Positions 1 to 12,870 are shown, counted from the stretch's first letter. The stretch: 64,000 nt of DNA from Vanilla planifolia (GCA_023846275.1 CM043865.1:6126068-6190067); one strand, 5' to 3'. Notes: a model not told the origin generated them from the sequence alone. Numbers and translations are program-made.

Positions 1-3000
1 ATGTATCAGTATGGCCACACATTTGCTTCAATTGTAATGTATTTGGATGATATTCATATTGCATTTGTATGATGAACTCGATAACTCAACCAAACTTCAA
101 GTATAATATTAATATCCTCCTTATGTGATGAACCGAATAACTCAATAATAGCATATATCTCCTCGTAGTAATTTGACTAATGACATCTGCTTGGTTTGAT
201 CTATTAAATCCCATGACCCATTATCGTAGCTTTATAACCCTTATTTATATCAGATTCTCAAATAATCAATTATACAATGTAGTTGTATGCTACACATTAG
301 CAATTAATTTTTTCAACTTGAGACTCATAGTTTTCCTTCATAACACATCTAATTCATCTTATCTTATATTCAAATTATTCTAAATATAGTTCTTATTTAA
401 ACCCGAATGTAACCATGCTATTATATACTTAATACCAAAAGGAATTTAACAAATAGCACTTATCACTTCATTATTAGTTACTACTTTGTTTCTTTGTTAC
501 TTCCTAGTTGTAGCATTTTGTTTCCTCATTCTTGACCTGCAATAAAGCTTTTCCAAAAGATTTTACAATTTCTTCTTCCTCTTTCCTATGGTTTCCTCTT
601 TTTATTGAGTTGTTTGTCTCCTCTGTTAGCCAAAACTTGTTGAACAGTAATCAACTCACCTCCTCCTGGCAATTCTTAGTGACACTACTCAATTCTATGA
701 TGGTCTTTGTGATTGGAGCTCTTGGAAACCACACGTAAAGACCCAAACCCAAATTCTCCCCGTTAAATTTTTATAATTGTCTTAACAAATAATTTGTGAG
801 ATTAGAGAAAAACATGTGTCTGATTAGATTACATGAGTGCATATTAGAAAAAAATTCTCTTAAATCAATTATTTGCTTTACATTTATTTTTTCCAAACAA
901 TGGTTACTGAAAAACACTTTAATTATCGAGCTAAATGTCACAAACAATTGGTAGAAACCATAATTATGAAAATTAATGTTTTTTCTTTTGGACATTTCAT
1001 TATTTTGTAAATATATCTCCTACCAAACAAATTATAAGTGCATCAAAATTTTTAAAATTACAAATATACCTTTTTGTGGTTGATTTTCCTTATTTATAGA
1101 TTTACTTTCCACCAATCTGTTTTCACTTAAGCCAAAATTTAAGAAATTACAAATCTATCGCAAGCAATATTTTGAAAATTACAATATCCAAAGTTTTTAA
1201 AAATAATAATAAATTCTCTAGTTCTTCAAAAATTATAAACTTGATATTATTAAACTCACCTCTTAAAATTTTTCTTATTTTTATACTCAAATAATATCTT
1301 TGATTAAGTTTGAACTTATGATAAACTCACTAATATTTTATTATTATTTTAATATTTTTATATGAAAATAATATATTTTAAGAAATTGATTTTATCAAGT
1401 TCAACAATCCATGATCATATTTTTAAAAAATAAAAGTTGTCATATTTTTTACGTAGATTGAGAAGAAAGAAGAAAAAATAACCAAAATATCTAATAATAT
1501 AATGATGATCGCAAAAGAGATATCTTTGGATATTAGTGTGTTTTTTTGGTTTGGAATTGAGGAATTAAGGAGACTTAAAAATCAATTGATTGAAATTAAG
1601 ATAAAGTAAAAACAATTTTGAAAGGCATTAAAGGAATTTTGTGATTCGGATTTCACAAAATCTTAAATTGGCAATTTTTTAACTTGGGAAATTTAGCAAG
1701 AGTGACAAAGAAGAGAAGTAAACTTTGAGCTTGGTGAAGTTTGTGGGAAGAGGTCTCAGTGGCAATAATTCAACTCTAGGTATGACCATGATATCAAAGT
1801 TCAATGAACGTGACTATGAACTTTGTGATGCATTTGCTTGTTATTTAATACTAATAAAAGCATTAGGAGCTAGATTAGATAAATTTATAAAATTATATCT
1901 CAATGATGATTTATGCAATGAATTAAATGTAAATTACATGTTTTATATGATTGATATATATTATTCCTCACTTGAAAATGTTTTCTTATCATTTTTTTTA
2001 TGGTGATACTCATTTGATGTGTAAATTCATGATCCATGCTTATTATAGCATGAAGGATGGAAATTACATAAAACTTTAAAAATGATCAATGAAATGAAAA
2101 AATTATAAAGGTGATGAAAAGAGAAATTCTAACTATGGAAGAAAAGTGCAAAATTGTGAATATGGGCAAATATGATAGAATTCCCAAGGTTTTAAGATAA
2201 ACAAAAAGACTCACACATGACATAACCCAATGAGAAGAAGTTTTAAAATGATATAAACCAATGGTGAGAGAATTACCTTGTCAAACCTAATTTAGTAAAA
2301 ACCCCAAAATCCTATTAAATTAAAAAAAAAAGTCCAGAGAATAATATAAGAAAAAATATATAAAAAAATTATAAAGAAATCTTAATTATATAAATATGTC
2401 TATTTTAGTATTGTACTTTTTTATATGTTTTCTCCATATTTATATGATACAAATTTACCTCTACATGTGATATTTATGATATAATTGTATGATAACTTGC
2501 ATGTATAAGTAGTTGACTTATTAAGAATGTTTTAGTGGCTCAATCATTTTCATTTACACTAATAATTATTAGTAATAATGCTGCACTACATTGAACTTCA
2601 GGAGATAATTGAGTGAAGGAGAATCTAGTCATTTATATTTTACAACCTCTAAAAATTGTGTATTATGATTAAATGATGAGATTAAGTTACTATAATAGTT
2701 AATCCAACAAGCAACATGTTATCACTATTTGGTTTACAATAAAAATTGTTATCTTTATAAAGAATATAATTACTTTTAAAAATGATATTGTATTCTATTT
2801 TTTCTATATGAATTTAAGAAAATACTTTGTTTAAATTTACAGTTTTATTTCCTTTCCAATAGAAATGTTTATCTTTTGAAGAATAAGAAAACAAATTTCA
2901 AATAATAAAAAAGTATTATATATTATGACTTTTTAAATTAATAACAGAAGTATTATTTTAAATTAAAAGTTAAAAGGATATTTTTATATAACGTATTTGC

Positions 3001-6000
3001 TACTGGTCACACTATACATGTAAAATAAACATCGAGAGCACTATAATCTATTACTGTTATGCCATTTTTTCAATCTCATAGCTTTGAAGATTCACATTAA
3101 TTTGGACTTAATGGACTTGCAAACTTCCATTCTCCATGTTTTTAAAGAGCCGATTCATAATTTGCATATAACAAAGACCTTTAATTCATTAAAGGCCATT
3201 TTTCTCTTCTTAAAAATAAAAAATAATTTTATAAATATTTTCAAATAGAAATTTGGGAACCAAAAACATTTATTTTATCATAACCTCTTAAAGAGACAGC
3301 CATCATATTATATCTCCAACATGTCATGCAAGTTATTATTTAAGGGACATCAGGTGAGAAATTCTGCAAAAATATCTCATCTCATATACGTAGTTATCTT
3401 GGAAGAGATAGGAGAAGGCTGTGTTGTCTTCTTCTCTCCACTTGTGAGCTCTGCTGCCCTCAATTGTTGCTCATGATCAGATTTGAATATTGATCTTTAT
3501 CTTCGAGAAGCAAGATCAATGTCATATGAGCTAACACTCTTAGAGATGGTCCATTTTAATTATAAACGAAAAAAATAAATGGGTTACTTCATGAAAACAT
3601 GAATTGTAAGCAATGGTGGTGTAAGACAAGGAACGTAATTGCATTGTAACATGCAAAACATAGTATATATCTTCATATTCCTAAAGTACATCATGCCTTC
3701 AAAGAAGTGATCATAGTTTAGATAAGTTCAGCAATATACAATAAGAAATAAGCATTATCATATGGAGTTTGAATATTAAACTACAACTTAGGGCTATCCT
3801 TATACCAAACTAATGCCGTGTACAACTTGAATTTTAAGATGTATACAGACTAGGGGTTTGAAGATATTAATTTTAAACTTTTAATATTCATGTGTCGGTA
3901 ATGATGTTAATATTTGTTTAATATTTGGATATGATTGTAAGATAAAGACAGATAATTCAAAAAAGAAAAGGGTCCTTAAAAGTCTTTCGAATTTAGTTAT
4001 CATGCTACGTGTTTTCTCATTTAATAAAGAAAAGGATCAAAAGCATTGTAGTCATCGTTAATCTATTGAAGATTCCCATTATTTAGTCAAGAGAGGTTTT
4101 CTACGACAATATCTTTCTGCTGTAGACACTTAAAAAGTTAATTTTTTTTATTTGCAAATTAATTTTGTTTTATTTACAAGGGTTGTATTTGCAAACCATG
4201 AGCTGCACAAATAAAATATTACAGAATCAACTATCAACCACATTCATGTAATTTATCAAAAATCAACAATCACATAAAATGGTGAAACAAAATTTCATTT
4301 ATTGATAAAAAAATTATTTCATAACTTAAAATTAAAAATAAAGAAGATACTACCTAACTAAGGCATAGGGTTATGTTCAGGCATTGTTACTTGAGTTTTG
4401 AAGCTTTGATTACACAGGTTATATATAAGCAGTGACTTAGTACAAATTAAATGATCTTGCTTTAGGGTTTCAGCAAAAATAATATGAAAAAAACCCTATC
4501 ATACTTAACATAGTTAAAAACCACCTTCAAGGCACAAAAATAAATATACACTATTTCTGAGATTATATTAAATATACACTTAGATAGCTCCTTAAAATAC
4601 TGGATGCCCAGTAAACTTTGAACTAATGAAGCTCTACAAAATTGACATCAAAATGAAAAATATTCAACCAAAAAAATTGTGTAGAATGATTGAGTTTTAA
4701 GACCATCAAGCCTCATCAATATCTGTATGCATTTCAATGGCAAAATGCACAAAATAATAATCTTGCAAAATATGCTCTAAAATTTTATTGACAATTGAAT
4801 ATTTTGTATTCGAGTGATTTAAGCACAGCTTAAATGTCCTTTACAGTGAAAGTCAAAACTTAAAATTGTTAAAAATTGATTAAACTTTCATGTGATGATG
4901 ATTTAGCTCATTTAAAGCTTGTTTGATGGGGATTTAACGTAAAAGATAAGGAGAAAGCCAAAATCATTTTTCTTTCAATAGGTTTTATTCATACTTTAGG
5001 AAACACCAATTCAATCCAAGTTAACAGAAGATATGATGTAAGAAAATCTTTTAAATAGCATGAACTTCAAATCTAGAGAATTTTACCATTGAAATCCATT
5101 TTCTCGATCAAAAGATTATCGAAAAAAAAATACAAACTAGTATGAGAAACTTAAACAACATGCAAAACTAAGCTAAGAAAAATGTCGGAAACCAACTTCA
5201 AGCTAAACATTGAATATCAAGATTTAAACCTTGTTCTTCTTGGATACATCAATCTCACACCAAACATCTTTGATGGTCTAAATTGAAGATCACCCTACTT
5301 CACACGAAATTGAAAATCTCCATTGATTTAGTAAAAACATCTTTTACATTGCCTTTTTGGTTTACATCAATACACAAGAAAAATAAAATTAGACTTAAAA
5401 TAATAACAAGATTTTAAGGATGATGTTGCTAAAAACTTTGTGTAGTTGACAGTGATTTGATTACATTGGTGTTGCTAACGTTTGACTAGACCACCCCAAA
5501 TAGTTGTCTTTCAATTTGAAAGACAACACAATGTGTTCAAGCGACCCTTTAAACCTTAGGTATCAAATCAAAACGTACAAAACAACTCGCCATCCAACTT
5601 GACTTGTGCACTCCTGTAGGACACTGCACAAATTTGTTATAAGAAATACAGCAATGATGCAACTGGGAAAAAGGATGCACTCATGTGTGACAACACTCAG
5701 TCATCAACTGGAACCTTCATCAATGTTATGTACCGTATATGTTATATTTGAAGATATATTCCCAAACTGATAACTTATATGCTTTATTTTCTCCCATTAG
5801 CTTTTTCTTCTGTTAAACCATAACATCACATATACACATAACACAAAAACATGCATAAACTCAACTAAATGTTAAACCAGTGAAATCATAGGGGGAGACA
5901 ATTGTTCTGATTTGATCCCCAAGACAATCTGATAAAACTTATTCGTTTGTTTGTGTAAATTCTTGATTTTCTTTATTATGAAATAACCCTAAAAGGGTTA

Positions 6001-6360
6001 TGATAAACACTGCAAATTTGTGACAAGAAATCAATAGTTTCAAAGAGGCGTGTTCTCTTGGCAAGTGATCACATAATAACATAGAAAAGACTATTTCACG
6101 GCTGAAGTAGAACATGGTTGATCTGTTGCCTACTATGCTTAAGTTACTCTACATGAACTGCAACACAAACAGCCTTTTCTCTTCATTCCTTACTTTTAGG
6201 TTCAGTTGCTAGCCACCAGTATTCTATGAAGTGCTATCAAAGTTTCAATATAAAGTCTCAAGCTTATCATCTCCTTTATTGGATATTCCATCTTTGAAAC
6301 ACTGCAGTATTAGTAAACGAAATAAAAGATAGAAAGAGAGAGAGATAAATCAGCAATATA
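1..6360. other. AT-rich intergenic DNA, no recognisable gene
   Basis: A long AT-rich stretch with scattered short open frames. The longest is about 93 codons at 1725-2006 on the plus strand. It resembles no family I know and has no supporting splice or promoter context, so I do not call it a gene. The part nearest 6.36 kb lies downstream of the minus-strand MIR156 hairpin and could belong to its primary transcript. Decayed transposons are likely here, but none was identified. Confidence 0.6.
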
Positions 6361-6499
6361 ACTGAACTAAAATACCCTAAAAACATATATATGTTGGTAA
6401 GCACAAACCCTTAAGTACTGCGACATGAGATAAGAGGTGAAGGACTGCTTAAGGACCACCAAAACCTTCACAAGCCATGGAAGGCCAGGGAGGAGAATG

Positions 6500-6608
6500 G
6501 TGGTGACTGACAGATAGAGAGTGAGCACGCATAGCTTCGAGCATGGCTTCTCTCTCCCATGCAAGAAAACCACCATGTGTGCTCACTCTCTTCTGTCAGC
6601 CTCCTTCA
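6500..6608 (-). ncRNA. MIR156: MIR156 precursor hairpin
   Basis: Read on the minus strand, positions 6598 to 6579 give the exact 20-nt miR156 sequence TGACAGAAGAGAGTGAGCAC on the 5' arm. The opposite arm (about 6530 to 6508) reads GTGCTCACTCTCTATCTGTC. It pairs with the mature sequence almost completely, with a bulged A, as in known plant miR156 star strands. The loop between the arms is about 50 nt and itself partly self-complementary (CATGGGAGAG... against ...CCATGCTCG), again typical of the family. miR156 is made by DCL1 and represses SPL (SBP-box) transcription factors, controlling the juvenile-to-adult change. The exact mature match, the correct arm and a folding partner make this nearly certain. 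Whether it is expressed cannot be seen. The short open frame at 6367-6576 on the same strand is a shadow of the hairpin. Confidence 0.95.
6579..6598 (-). ncRNA. miR156: mature miR156-5p
   Basis: Twenty nucleotides identical to the canonical plant miR156 5p sequence, on the 5' arm of the hairpin. The strand is fixed as minus because the plus-strand arm at 6508-6528 differs by one inserted base and fits the star strand. Confidence 0.94.
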
Positions 6609-6735
6609 AGCTTTATCACTAACCTTGCTTTCGGTCTCTAAAAGCAGTTCTAACAAAAAATGAGAAAACCCAATACAAATTACGAGCTCAAATTGGGTCA
6701 CCTTGCTTCTGTGATCCAATGGAGGTGGCCTTAGG

Positions 6736-6745
6736 GTTTATATAG
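6736..6745 (-). promoter_or_regulatory. TATA box, probable MIR156 promoter
   Basis: The minus strand reads CTATATAAAC here, a good plant TATA box about 130 bp upstream of the hairpin's 5' end. That predicts a start site near 6705, so the hairpin would sit close to the 5' end of the primary transcript. The function is inferred from motif and position. Confidence 0.55.
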
Positions 6746-6759
6746 AGATAGACGATGGG

Positions 6760-9020
6760 GGGTGGAAGAAGCCTTGAGCTTTAAGTTGTGGCCACTGGTT
6801 TCTAACCTAATGGATTCCAACCAATCTCCCTTAACAATGGAACAACTTGGGAACAGAACCTTATCATTGGCCTCACCTTCCATAAACTAGCATTATCTTT
6901 ACCTTTTCCAGATTCATTGCCCATGCATCCATGTCTCTTCAATGACAATTGTTGGATTTTGTATGATTGTAGCTTTTGCCATTACATTTTGTTCGATTAT
7001 AGCTTTTTTAAATAAAAAAAAGTAAAAAAAAAAATTTAAAAAAACAAAAAGTTTATTTTATATTAAGAAAAGAAAAAATTACAAATGTTGTTCAAAATTT
7101 TTTTAATACTTTTGAGATTAAAATAAAAATTCTATAAATCAATCTCCTTATAAATTCATTCTCATCTCAAATAGTGGGACTCATGTTAATAATATTGTCT
7201 TTATATAGTAATTTTATTTTTAACGTTAAATTTTTTATATTATAATTTATCAAATATTATGTTTTAATTTCATCAATTTTGTTAAATTCCAATCATGATT
7301 ATTCAAAAAAAAGTCTTAAATTAAATAAAAATAAAATAAATACCTTTTTAGTTAATTTATAATTTTTAAACATATTAATGGGAGTTTAAGGGCTAGATAT
7401 GTTAATAAGTTTAGTGGTCAGCCAATAAAATAGGATTATTTTATTGCAAAAGGTTACATATTAACTAATTGAACAAGCTTTGTTAAATTGGTTTGATAAA
7501 TTATAAATATCAATTGTTATGATTAATCTATTTGTCACATGTCTTATTTCAAAACTTCAATAATAGGCTTTGCTTTAAAATTACACTAATGAAATTAAGC
7601 CAAGAACAACAAATAAAGCTAGAAGAATAGGAAGAGAATGCGTATTTTTGCCATAAGTTTGGAATATATTGGTTTACCCATATTTCTCCCATTGGGATAT
7701 AAAATTTCTTTTATAATAATCATTTTTTATATAACAATAAAATTGATTTTTTTGCTCTCTATTTGTTGTATAAATTTGAGTTCAATTTGATTATTAGAGA
7801 TTTTGTGAACAAATGTACTTCTATACACACTTCCTGTGTTGTATGTGTGTAAAACTCATACTAGAGGAGGTAGGTCATTCTTGCATAATCCACTTACATG
7901 TTATAGGTGTATGCATGCATAATTGGGATGTACATTACAGGTATCACTCACACCTTCCTCGGCACATGTTACATATGTGGCGACGGTTCCCATGTGCTTC
8001 ATTCTCACATGCACATGTTACCATGCTTCACGCTTTTGGCACTTGTGCACATGTATTGGTGCCACATCTGTCACTTTACAAATTGTTTTTCAAAATGACC
8101 TCCCTTGAATCCTCAAAGATGGATTTCATAGTAGTTGAATGAATTTACAATACATTTTTTGATCAATGAAAAAGCTACAAGTTAGATGCTTTTTTTTTTT
8201 TAAAAAACATGGTTATGAAAAAGATTTATTATCAAACAAAGAGTTTGATGTTTGATATTTGACTTTTGAAACTAACAAAAATATAGTAAAAAAAGTTAGG
8301 AAGATTAGAATGACATTCTACCTAAAAACCTTATAGTACAATTATGTTGACCATCCTATCATTGAAATAGAAAGAAATTCTTTCAAATGTTTGAGAGAAC
8401 TTAATGAAACTATTGATATTAAAAATTGAACATTTTTAGGTTAATGTTAGTGAAAAATAATTCAAAACTATTTAAAATATAAAATTTAAAAAATGAGAAA
8501 ATTAGATATTTGCATTAAAAAATCTATAAAAGGACTACAACAACAAGCTCAATTATGAATAAAAAGATATACAACATAGTCTTCTTTTAACATTAAGCTT
8601 TCTAAGAAAAACAAAATAAAAGTTAGGTAGATGCATCTAATGAGAGAGAGAGAGAGAGAGAGAAGAAAAAAAATATTTTAATTTTTTTTTCTTCTCTCTC
8701 CAAACATACAATTATAGAATGATTGATTTATCATAAACAAAGCTTTTCAAATTAATCCAACACCAAATAGTGTTGGTTAACCTAACAGATAGTCAAATTT
8801 AAATATTAGATTAATTTTATACAAATACTTCTAAATGATTAAATATATATTGAATAAATAGATTTCAAAAGATGTATAATTTTTGATAAATCTAAAATTA
8901 AAATTATTTATTCAAAAAATTATAACTATAGAAACCAAATCATTCTTCACCTTGAAATAGAAAATAAAAAAATAATTATATCTAATTTATACAAAATGTT
9001 TGTGAACTTTAAAAGGCCAC
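6760..9020. other. AT-rich intergenic DNA
   Basis: Mostly homopolymer-rich AT sequence. A 109-codon open frame at 7813-8142 on the plus strand is rich in His and Cys but has low-complexity CATG/CACATG content and no recognisable domain, so I do not annotate it as a gene. A GA microsatellite lies at about 8642-8664. Confidence 0.55.
8642..8702. repeat. (GA)n microsatellite with inverted CT arm
   Basis: About eleven GA units are followed by an A-rich run, an AT spacer, a T-rich run and then CTTCTCTCTCC. The two ends are complementary, so the stretch could fold into a hairpin of GA/CT plus A/T pairs. It is most likely a simple-sequence repeat with a chance or slippage-derived palindrome. Confidence 0.7.
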
Positions 9021-9470
9021 AAAAAGAAGGGTCCATCTTTAATTGATTGAGTAATATTCGAATAATTAAATCCTTTAATTGCGAATAAATAAATATCGAT
9101 TTATTTCCACAAAAGGAAGGAGCGAATCTTTTCCCGCTTGGATTTTTTCTTTTTTTGGGAATCCGCCGCAAGGTCGGCTTATGGGATTAAAACACGTCAT
9201 CGTTGACTTGGCTTTTACCAAGTTGGATTCTGACTTTATTTGGAATTGTGGAGACGTACATTATGTACTTTTGAATAAGGCTGAGCACAAATATTCCACT
9301 TATGGAAGGTTAAGTTTGAACCAAATAATATTATCTTATATCATATATGTTTTTTTTTCATTTTATTTTATTTTAATTCTTATCTTGTTTGTTCCATGGA
9401 GGGAAGGAAGATAATTCATTTTATTCAATGTCTTTTATAAATGGAGATTGTTACATCTTGATATTTAATT
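9021..9470. repeat. Direct duplication, copy A (~450 bp)
   Basis: This segment aligns along its whole length with 10093-10550. Shared landmarks in the same order are TTAATTGATTG, TTTTCCCGC(T/C)TGGATT, GGAATCCGCCG, AGGT(C/G)GGCTTATGGG, ACACGTCATCGTTG, ACGTACATT and TATGGAAGGTTA. Copies differ by many substitutions and small indels, so the duplication is old. The core is GC-richer than its flanks and contains the TGACG-type element CGTCATCG. It could be a duplicated promoter or first exon of a lost gene, or a pair of transposon ends. No open frame is conserved between the copies. Confidence 0.75.
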
Positions 9471-10092
9471 TAATATTATTATATTTTTTTTCAATATTAT
9501 TAGAATTTTATTAAATTTAAGCAACTTTTTTGGATCAATTTTAAATGCCATATAGGCATAATCTTCAGTTTTAAAAGATTTTAGTTGTCGTCATTTAGTT
9601 TATAATTAGAAAGACTAAGGTATTATTGTGACCAATAAAGTTAAAATATATTGAGTTTAGTGAGATGAGAATATTTGGTCAAAATATAAACATATTTGGT
9701 AAGCATTAATTAAAGTATGATATAAAAAATAAAATAAATATATAAATATAAATTTATTCTTTAATTTATTATTTCTAAAAATATGAATATTAAATAATAA
9801 TATAAGAGTTTTTTTTGCCAAACATGAAGGATCCAAATGAAGCAATTTTTGTTATTTGAAAAAAGGTTTTTTAGAAAGTATTTAAAATATTATTTCTAAA
9901 AATATCATTATCTAATAAAAATATATTATTAACAATTTGTAAAGATGTATAATCCTTGATGAACCATCTTAAATAATTGAGACAATTAATCATATATAAT
10001 TAATTAAATATAATTAAAAAATTCATAATATAATGATTGAATCATTCTAAAAAAATGTTAGAAAAAATCATAATAATAAATTACCATCAAAT
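9471..10092. other. AT-rich spacer between the duplicated copies
   Basis: About 620 bp of AT-rich sequence with no feature recognised. If the flanking copies were LTRs this would be the internal region, but nothing resembling a primer-binding site or polyprotein is present. Confidence 0.5.
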
Positions 10093-10550
10093 AAAAAAAG
10101 ATGACATCATTAATTGATTGCGTAAAATTCGGATAATTAAATTCACTATTTTAATAGGGAATAAAGAAATTTTGATTTATCTCAACAAAAAGGCAGGAGG
10201 GAATCATTTTCCCGCCTGGATTATTTATTTATTTATTTATGGAATCCGCCGAAAGGTGGGCTTATGGGGTTAAGACACGTCATCGTTGGCTCGTCTAATT
10301 GTCAAGTTGGATCATTGGACAGAAATGGAAACGTACATTTTGTAGTTTTGAAACTAAGGCTTCAGAAAATTATTCCCTTTATGGAAGGTTATATTCTAAA
10401 CAAATAACACTATTAAATCATTTATGTTTTATTATTTTAATTTCATTTTTTTATTCTTATCTTGATTTATTTTGTTTGGTATAAAAGGAAAGGAAAGTAT
10501 CACGTTTTATTTATTATGTTTTTATATAGATTTATTGCACATTTGAAATT
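10093..10550. repeat. Direct duplication, copy B (~450 bp)
   Basis: Second copy of the 9021-9470 sequence, same orientation, offset about 1,072 bp. It differs by substitutions such as CCCGCCTGG for CCCGCTTGG and by a short (ATTT)n expansion before GGAATCCGCCG. See copy A for interpretation. Confidence 0.75.
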
Positions 10551-11590
10551 AGAAGCTACAAAATTAAATTATTGTTTAGTAATAAATAATTGATATATTT
10601 ATATGGAGGCAAAATTATAGCATACAATGAATGATAAAAAACCTATGCTCAAGCTTTTAGTTCATGACACAAGTTAGTCATTACGATGTATTATAACACC
10701 GATACAAATTATACAAGAAAAGATATATTGCAATTAGATAAGTATGATTAAGTTATCACAATAGGGCAATGGAACTCACTTGAGCTAATGAAGAGCTAGA
10801 TCACTCGAACGTGTACTACCATCAATCAGCCATGCGTGATACTCATACAGAAAGGCTTACATTAGAAGGTGCAATCTAGATCGTGTTGTATGACTTGCTC
10901 GTTCGTACGAGAACGAGTTTAATATATATAAATAGAATAATTGGATAGGATAATGCACTGAAAAAATTAATAGAGCCTGAAATTGGAAGCCAAATTGTTA
11001 GAGGAGGTTCATATGGTGATCTCCTTGTATGATTGACCTTGAATGGATTTCAGTTGAATCAAGAGCCTTAGCTTTGAGTTGATTATCACTATTTTTACAA
11101 TTCTTCATATTTGCCAACATATTCTTACAATTCCATACTTTTTGTAATTCCTTTTAATAAAAAATATCTTTATGCATATGATAGGATTTAAATAAAATTT
11201 ATACTTCATAATACTGCATTATTACCAGTTATATGCTATGACTAAGTGACTTAAAACCAAGATCCCAGCCAGGAAGTCGCAATCCTCTATTAGCTATGTT
11301 CTAGATGAAGAATTCTTTAAATCAAGAGCTAAAAGTGAGACATTTGATCAGATAAAAGAATATAATATCAATACACCTAAACCACTCAATGTCGAGCTAG
11401 AATTTAAGAAAGGTGATCTAATTTTGTTTTATTATGTCAAGATAGGATTGGAGGATACATTAGAATTACAATATCCATTCAATAGCATTATGATCATAGA
11501 TTTTTATGTAAATTAAAAACTTTTAGAAGAATTTAGCATAGTAAAATCATATACAAGTAGGACACCTATCACATTCATGAAGATCGTAAT
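10551..11590. other. Intergenic DNA, nothing recognised
   Basis: AT-rich sequence without long open frames or repeats that I could identify. Confidence 0.5.
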
Positions 11591-12199
11591 GTTTTCTTTA
11601 AAGAGAGTTGAACACACAAATTTTTAAGTGGTTCGACTCAAAACCGAGTCTACGTCCACCCCCAACCGGTGTTGGGAAAAGTCCACTAAATGCACCGATT
11701 ACAAGTAAGGTTTTTCGTACGGTTCACCTCAAACCTACTTGGGATTTTTACTACGGCTAATCCCAAACCTACTTGAGTTTTTACTGGGCTCAACTCAAAC
11801 CCGGGGCTTTAGCACTACTGCCGGGATGCCCTTGCCCCAAAACGAAAAATACAACGATTGGCAAAAAGAACTTAGAAGAAATCGGAGAAAAGAGGAGGCA
11901 CACACAATCGACAAATTAGAGGGATAGAAATTGAGAAATAATTGAAAAACCTCTAATTCCAATAGCCTTCTTGCCGCTTTGCTTTTTGAGCTTGGATGCA
12001 CCGTTTTTGCTTGAGTGCTCGAATTTTGAGATCTGAAATCTTTGGAAAATTTAGCAAAGGTTAAACTAAAAAATACATCAATTTTCCCTATTTATAGAGC
12101 TCAAATTTGAGCTCTAAAAACACCCCAACGGCTACAAAATTTAATTAGCCGTTTGGGCAACGGACGGAAAGCAGCCACCGTCCGATCCAGGCCCAAAAA

Positions 12200-12400
12200 C
12201 GAACGGCGCAGATTGATTTACGCATTTTACCGTTCTGGCTTAATCTTGAGCGTTGGATTCGAGCGCGTAATCGAACGGCACGGATTAAATCTCGCGATTA
12301 CCGTTTACGCGATTTAATCCCGTGCGTAGGATCCGGGCGCAAAGATGAACGACACAGATTTTACCTTACGGGATGAATCCTGTGCGTTGGATCCGGGCGG
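12200..12400. repeat. 72-bp tandem repeat, three units
   Basis: Units start near 12200, 12272 and 12344. Each begins GAACG(G/A)C(G/A)CAGATT or a close variant and ends in GCGT(T/A)GGAT(C/T)CGGGCG or a close variant. The first two are 72 bp and the third is about 57 bp. Divergence is moderate. Arrays built on the GTTGGATC / ACGGCACGGATT theme are common in plant transposon ends. Confidence 0.75.
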
Positions 12401-12574
12401 GCTTGATTTGAGCCATTGGATCCCGCGAAGGCTGAAACTAGGATTTTTAGTCCCACATTGCGTATGCGAAAGTGTTGGAGTGCTATATAAGAAATCCACC
12501 CTGTTCACATTGCGAGCCTCTTTGGGGATGGCTCCCCCCTTTCTTGACCAGGACTTGATCACCTGGTTCGGCTT

Positions 12575-12735
12575 GACTTAGCCAAGCATTGTTCGTTGAC
12601 AGTTGACCGGGCTGCAGGTTGACCTAGCCGAGCTCCTCTCGGCGGGCTTTGGGTGGGCTTGGCTTAGCCAGGCACTGTTGATTTGACCGTTGACCAGCGC
12701 TAGCCGAGCTCCTCTCGGCGGGCTTGGCTCGCCCT
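12575..12735. repeat. 76-bp tandem repeat, two units
   Basis: A 26-bp segment at 12624-12649 recurs exactly at 12700-12725, offset 76 bp. Each copy includes GCCGAGCTCCTCTCGGC, a 6-bp inverted repeat around a 5-nt loop. The preceding GTTGAC/TTGACC text is also shared but less exact. Confidence 0.75.
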
Positions 12736-12870
12736 TTTCGTGTCAACCAAATTTTTATTTTTAAATTAAATTTTTAATTTCTAAATACCTGGACGGGCTG
12801 TTTTCGCGCCGGGTCGACCCGCCCATTGCTACAGTGCATTTTCCCGAGACTTCAACTGTTTTAGGGTATT

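Larger units (their letters stand above)
11600..12870. mobile_element. Retroelement-derived, GC-rich block
   Basis: The block opens with an AACACAC...GTGGTTCGACTC...CTACGTCCACCC arrangement that, from memory, recurs in plant retrotransposon LTRs and downstream regions. It then carries ATTTATAGAGCTC, GC-rich tandem units, a TATA-like CTATATAAG at about 12483 and further GC-rich repeats. GC content jumps sharply against the AT-rich flanks on both sides. No coding domain was found and no flanking target duplication was established, so class and borders stay open. The short frames at 11739-11927, 12314-12562 and 12345-12581 are not credible genes. Confidence 0.5.

Noticed and set aside
1725..2006. 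93-codon frame
   Set aside because: No recognisable domain, no splice partners, AT-rich surroundings; it may be chance.
6367..6576. 69-codon open frame on the minus strand
   Set aside because: It overlaps the MIR156 hairpin and its sequence is explained by the structured RNA; no protein features.
7813..8142. 109-codon frame with His/Cys-rich product
   Set aside because: Low-complexity CATG-rich sequence, three overlapping frames equally open, no domain or gene context.
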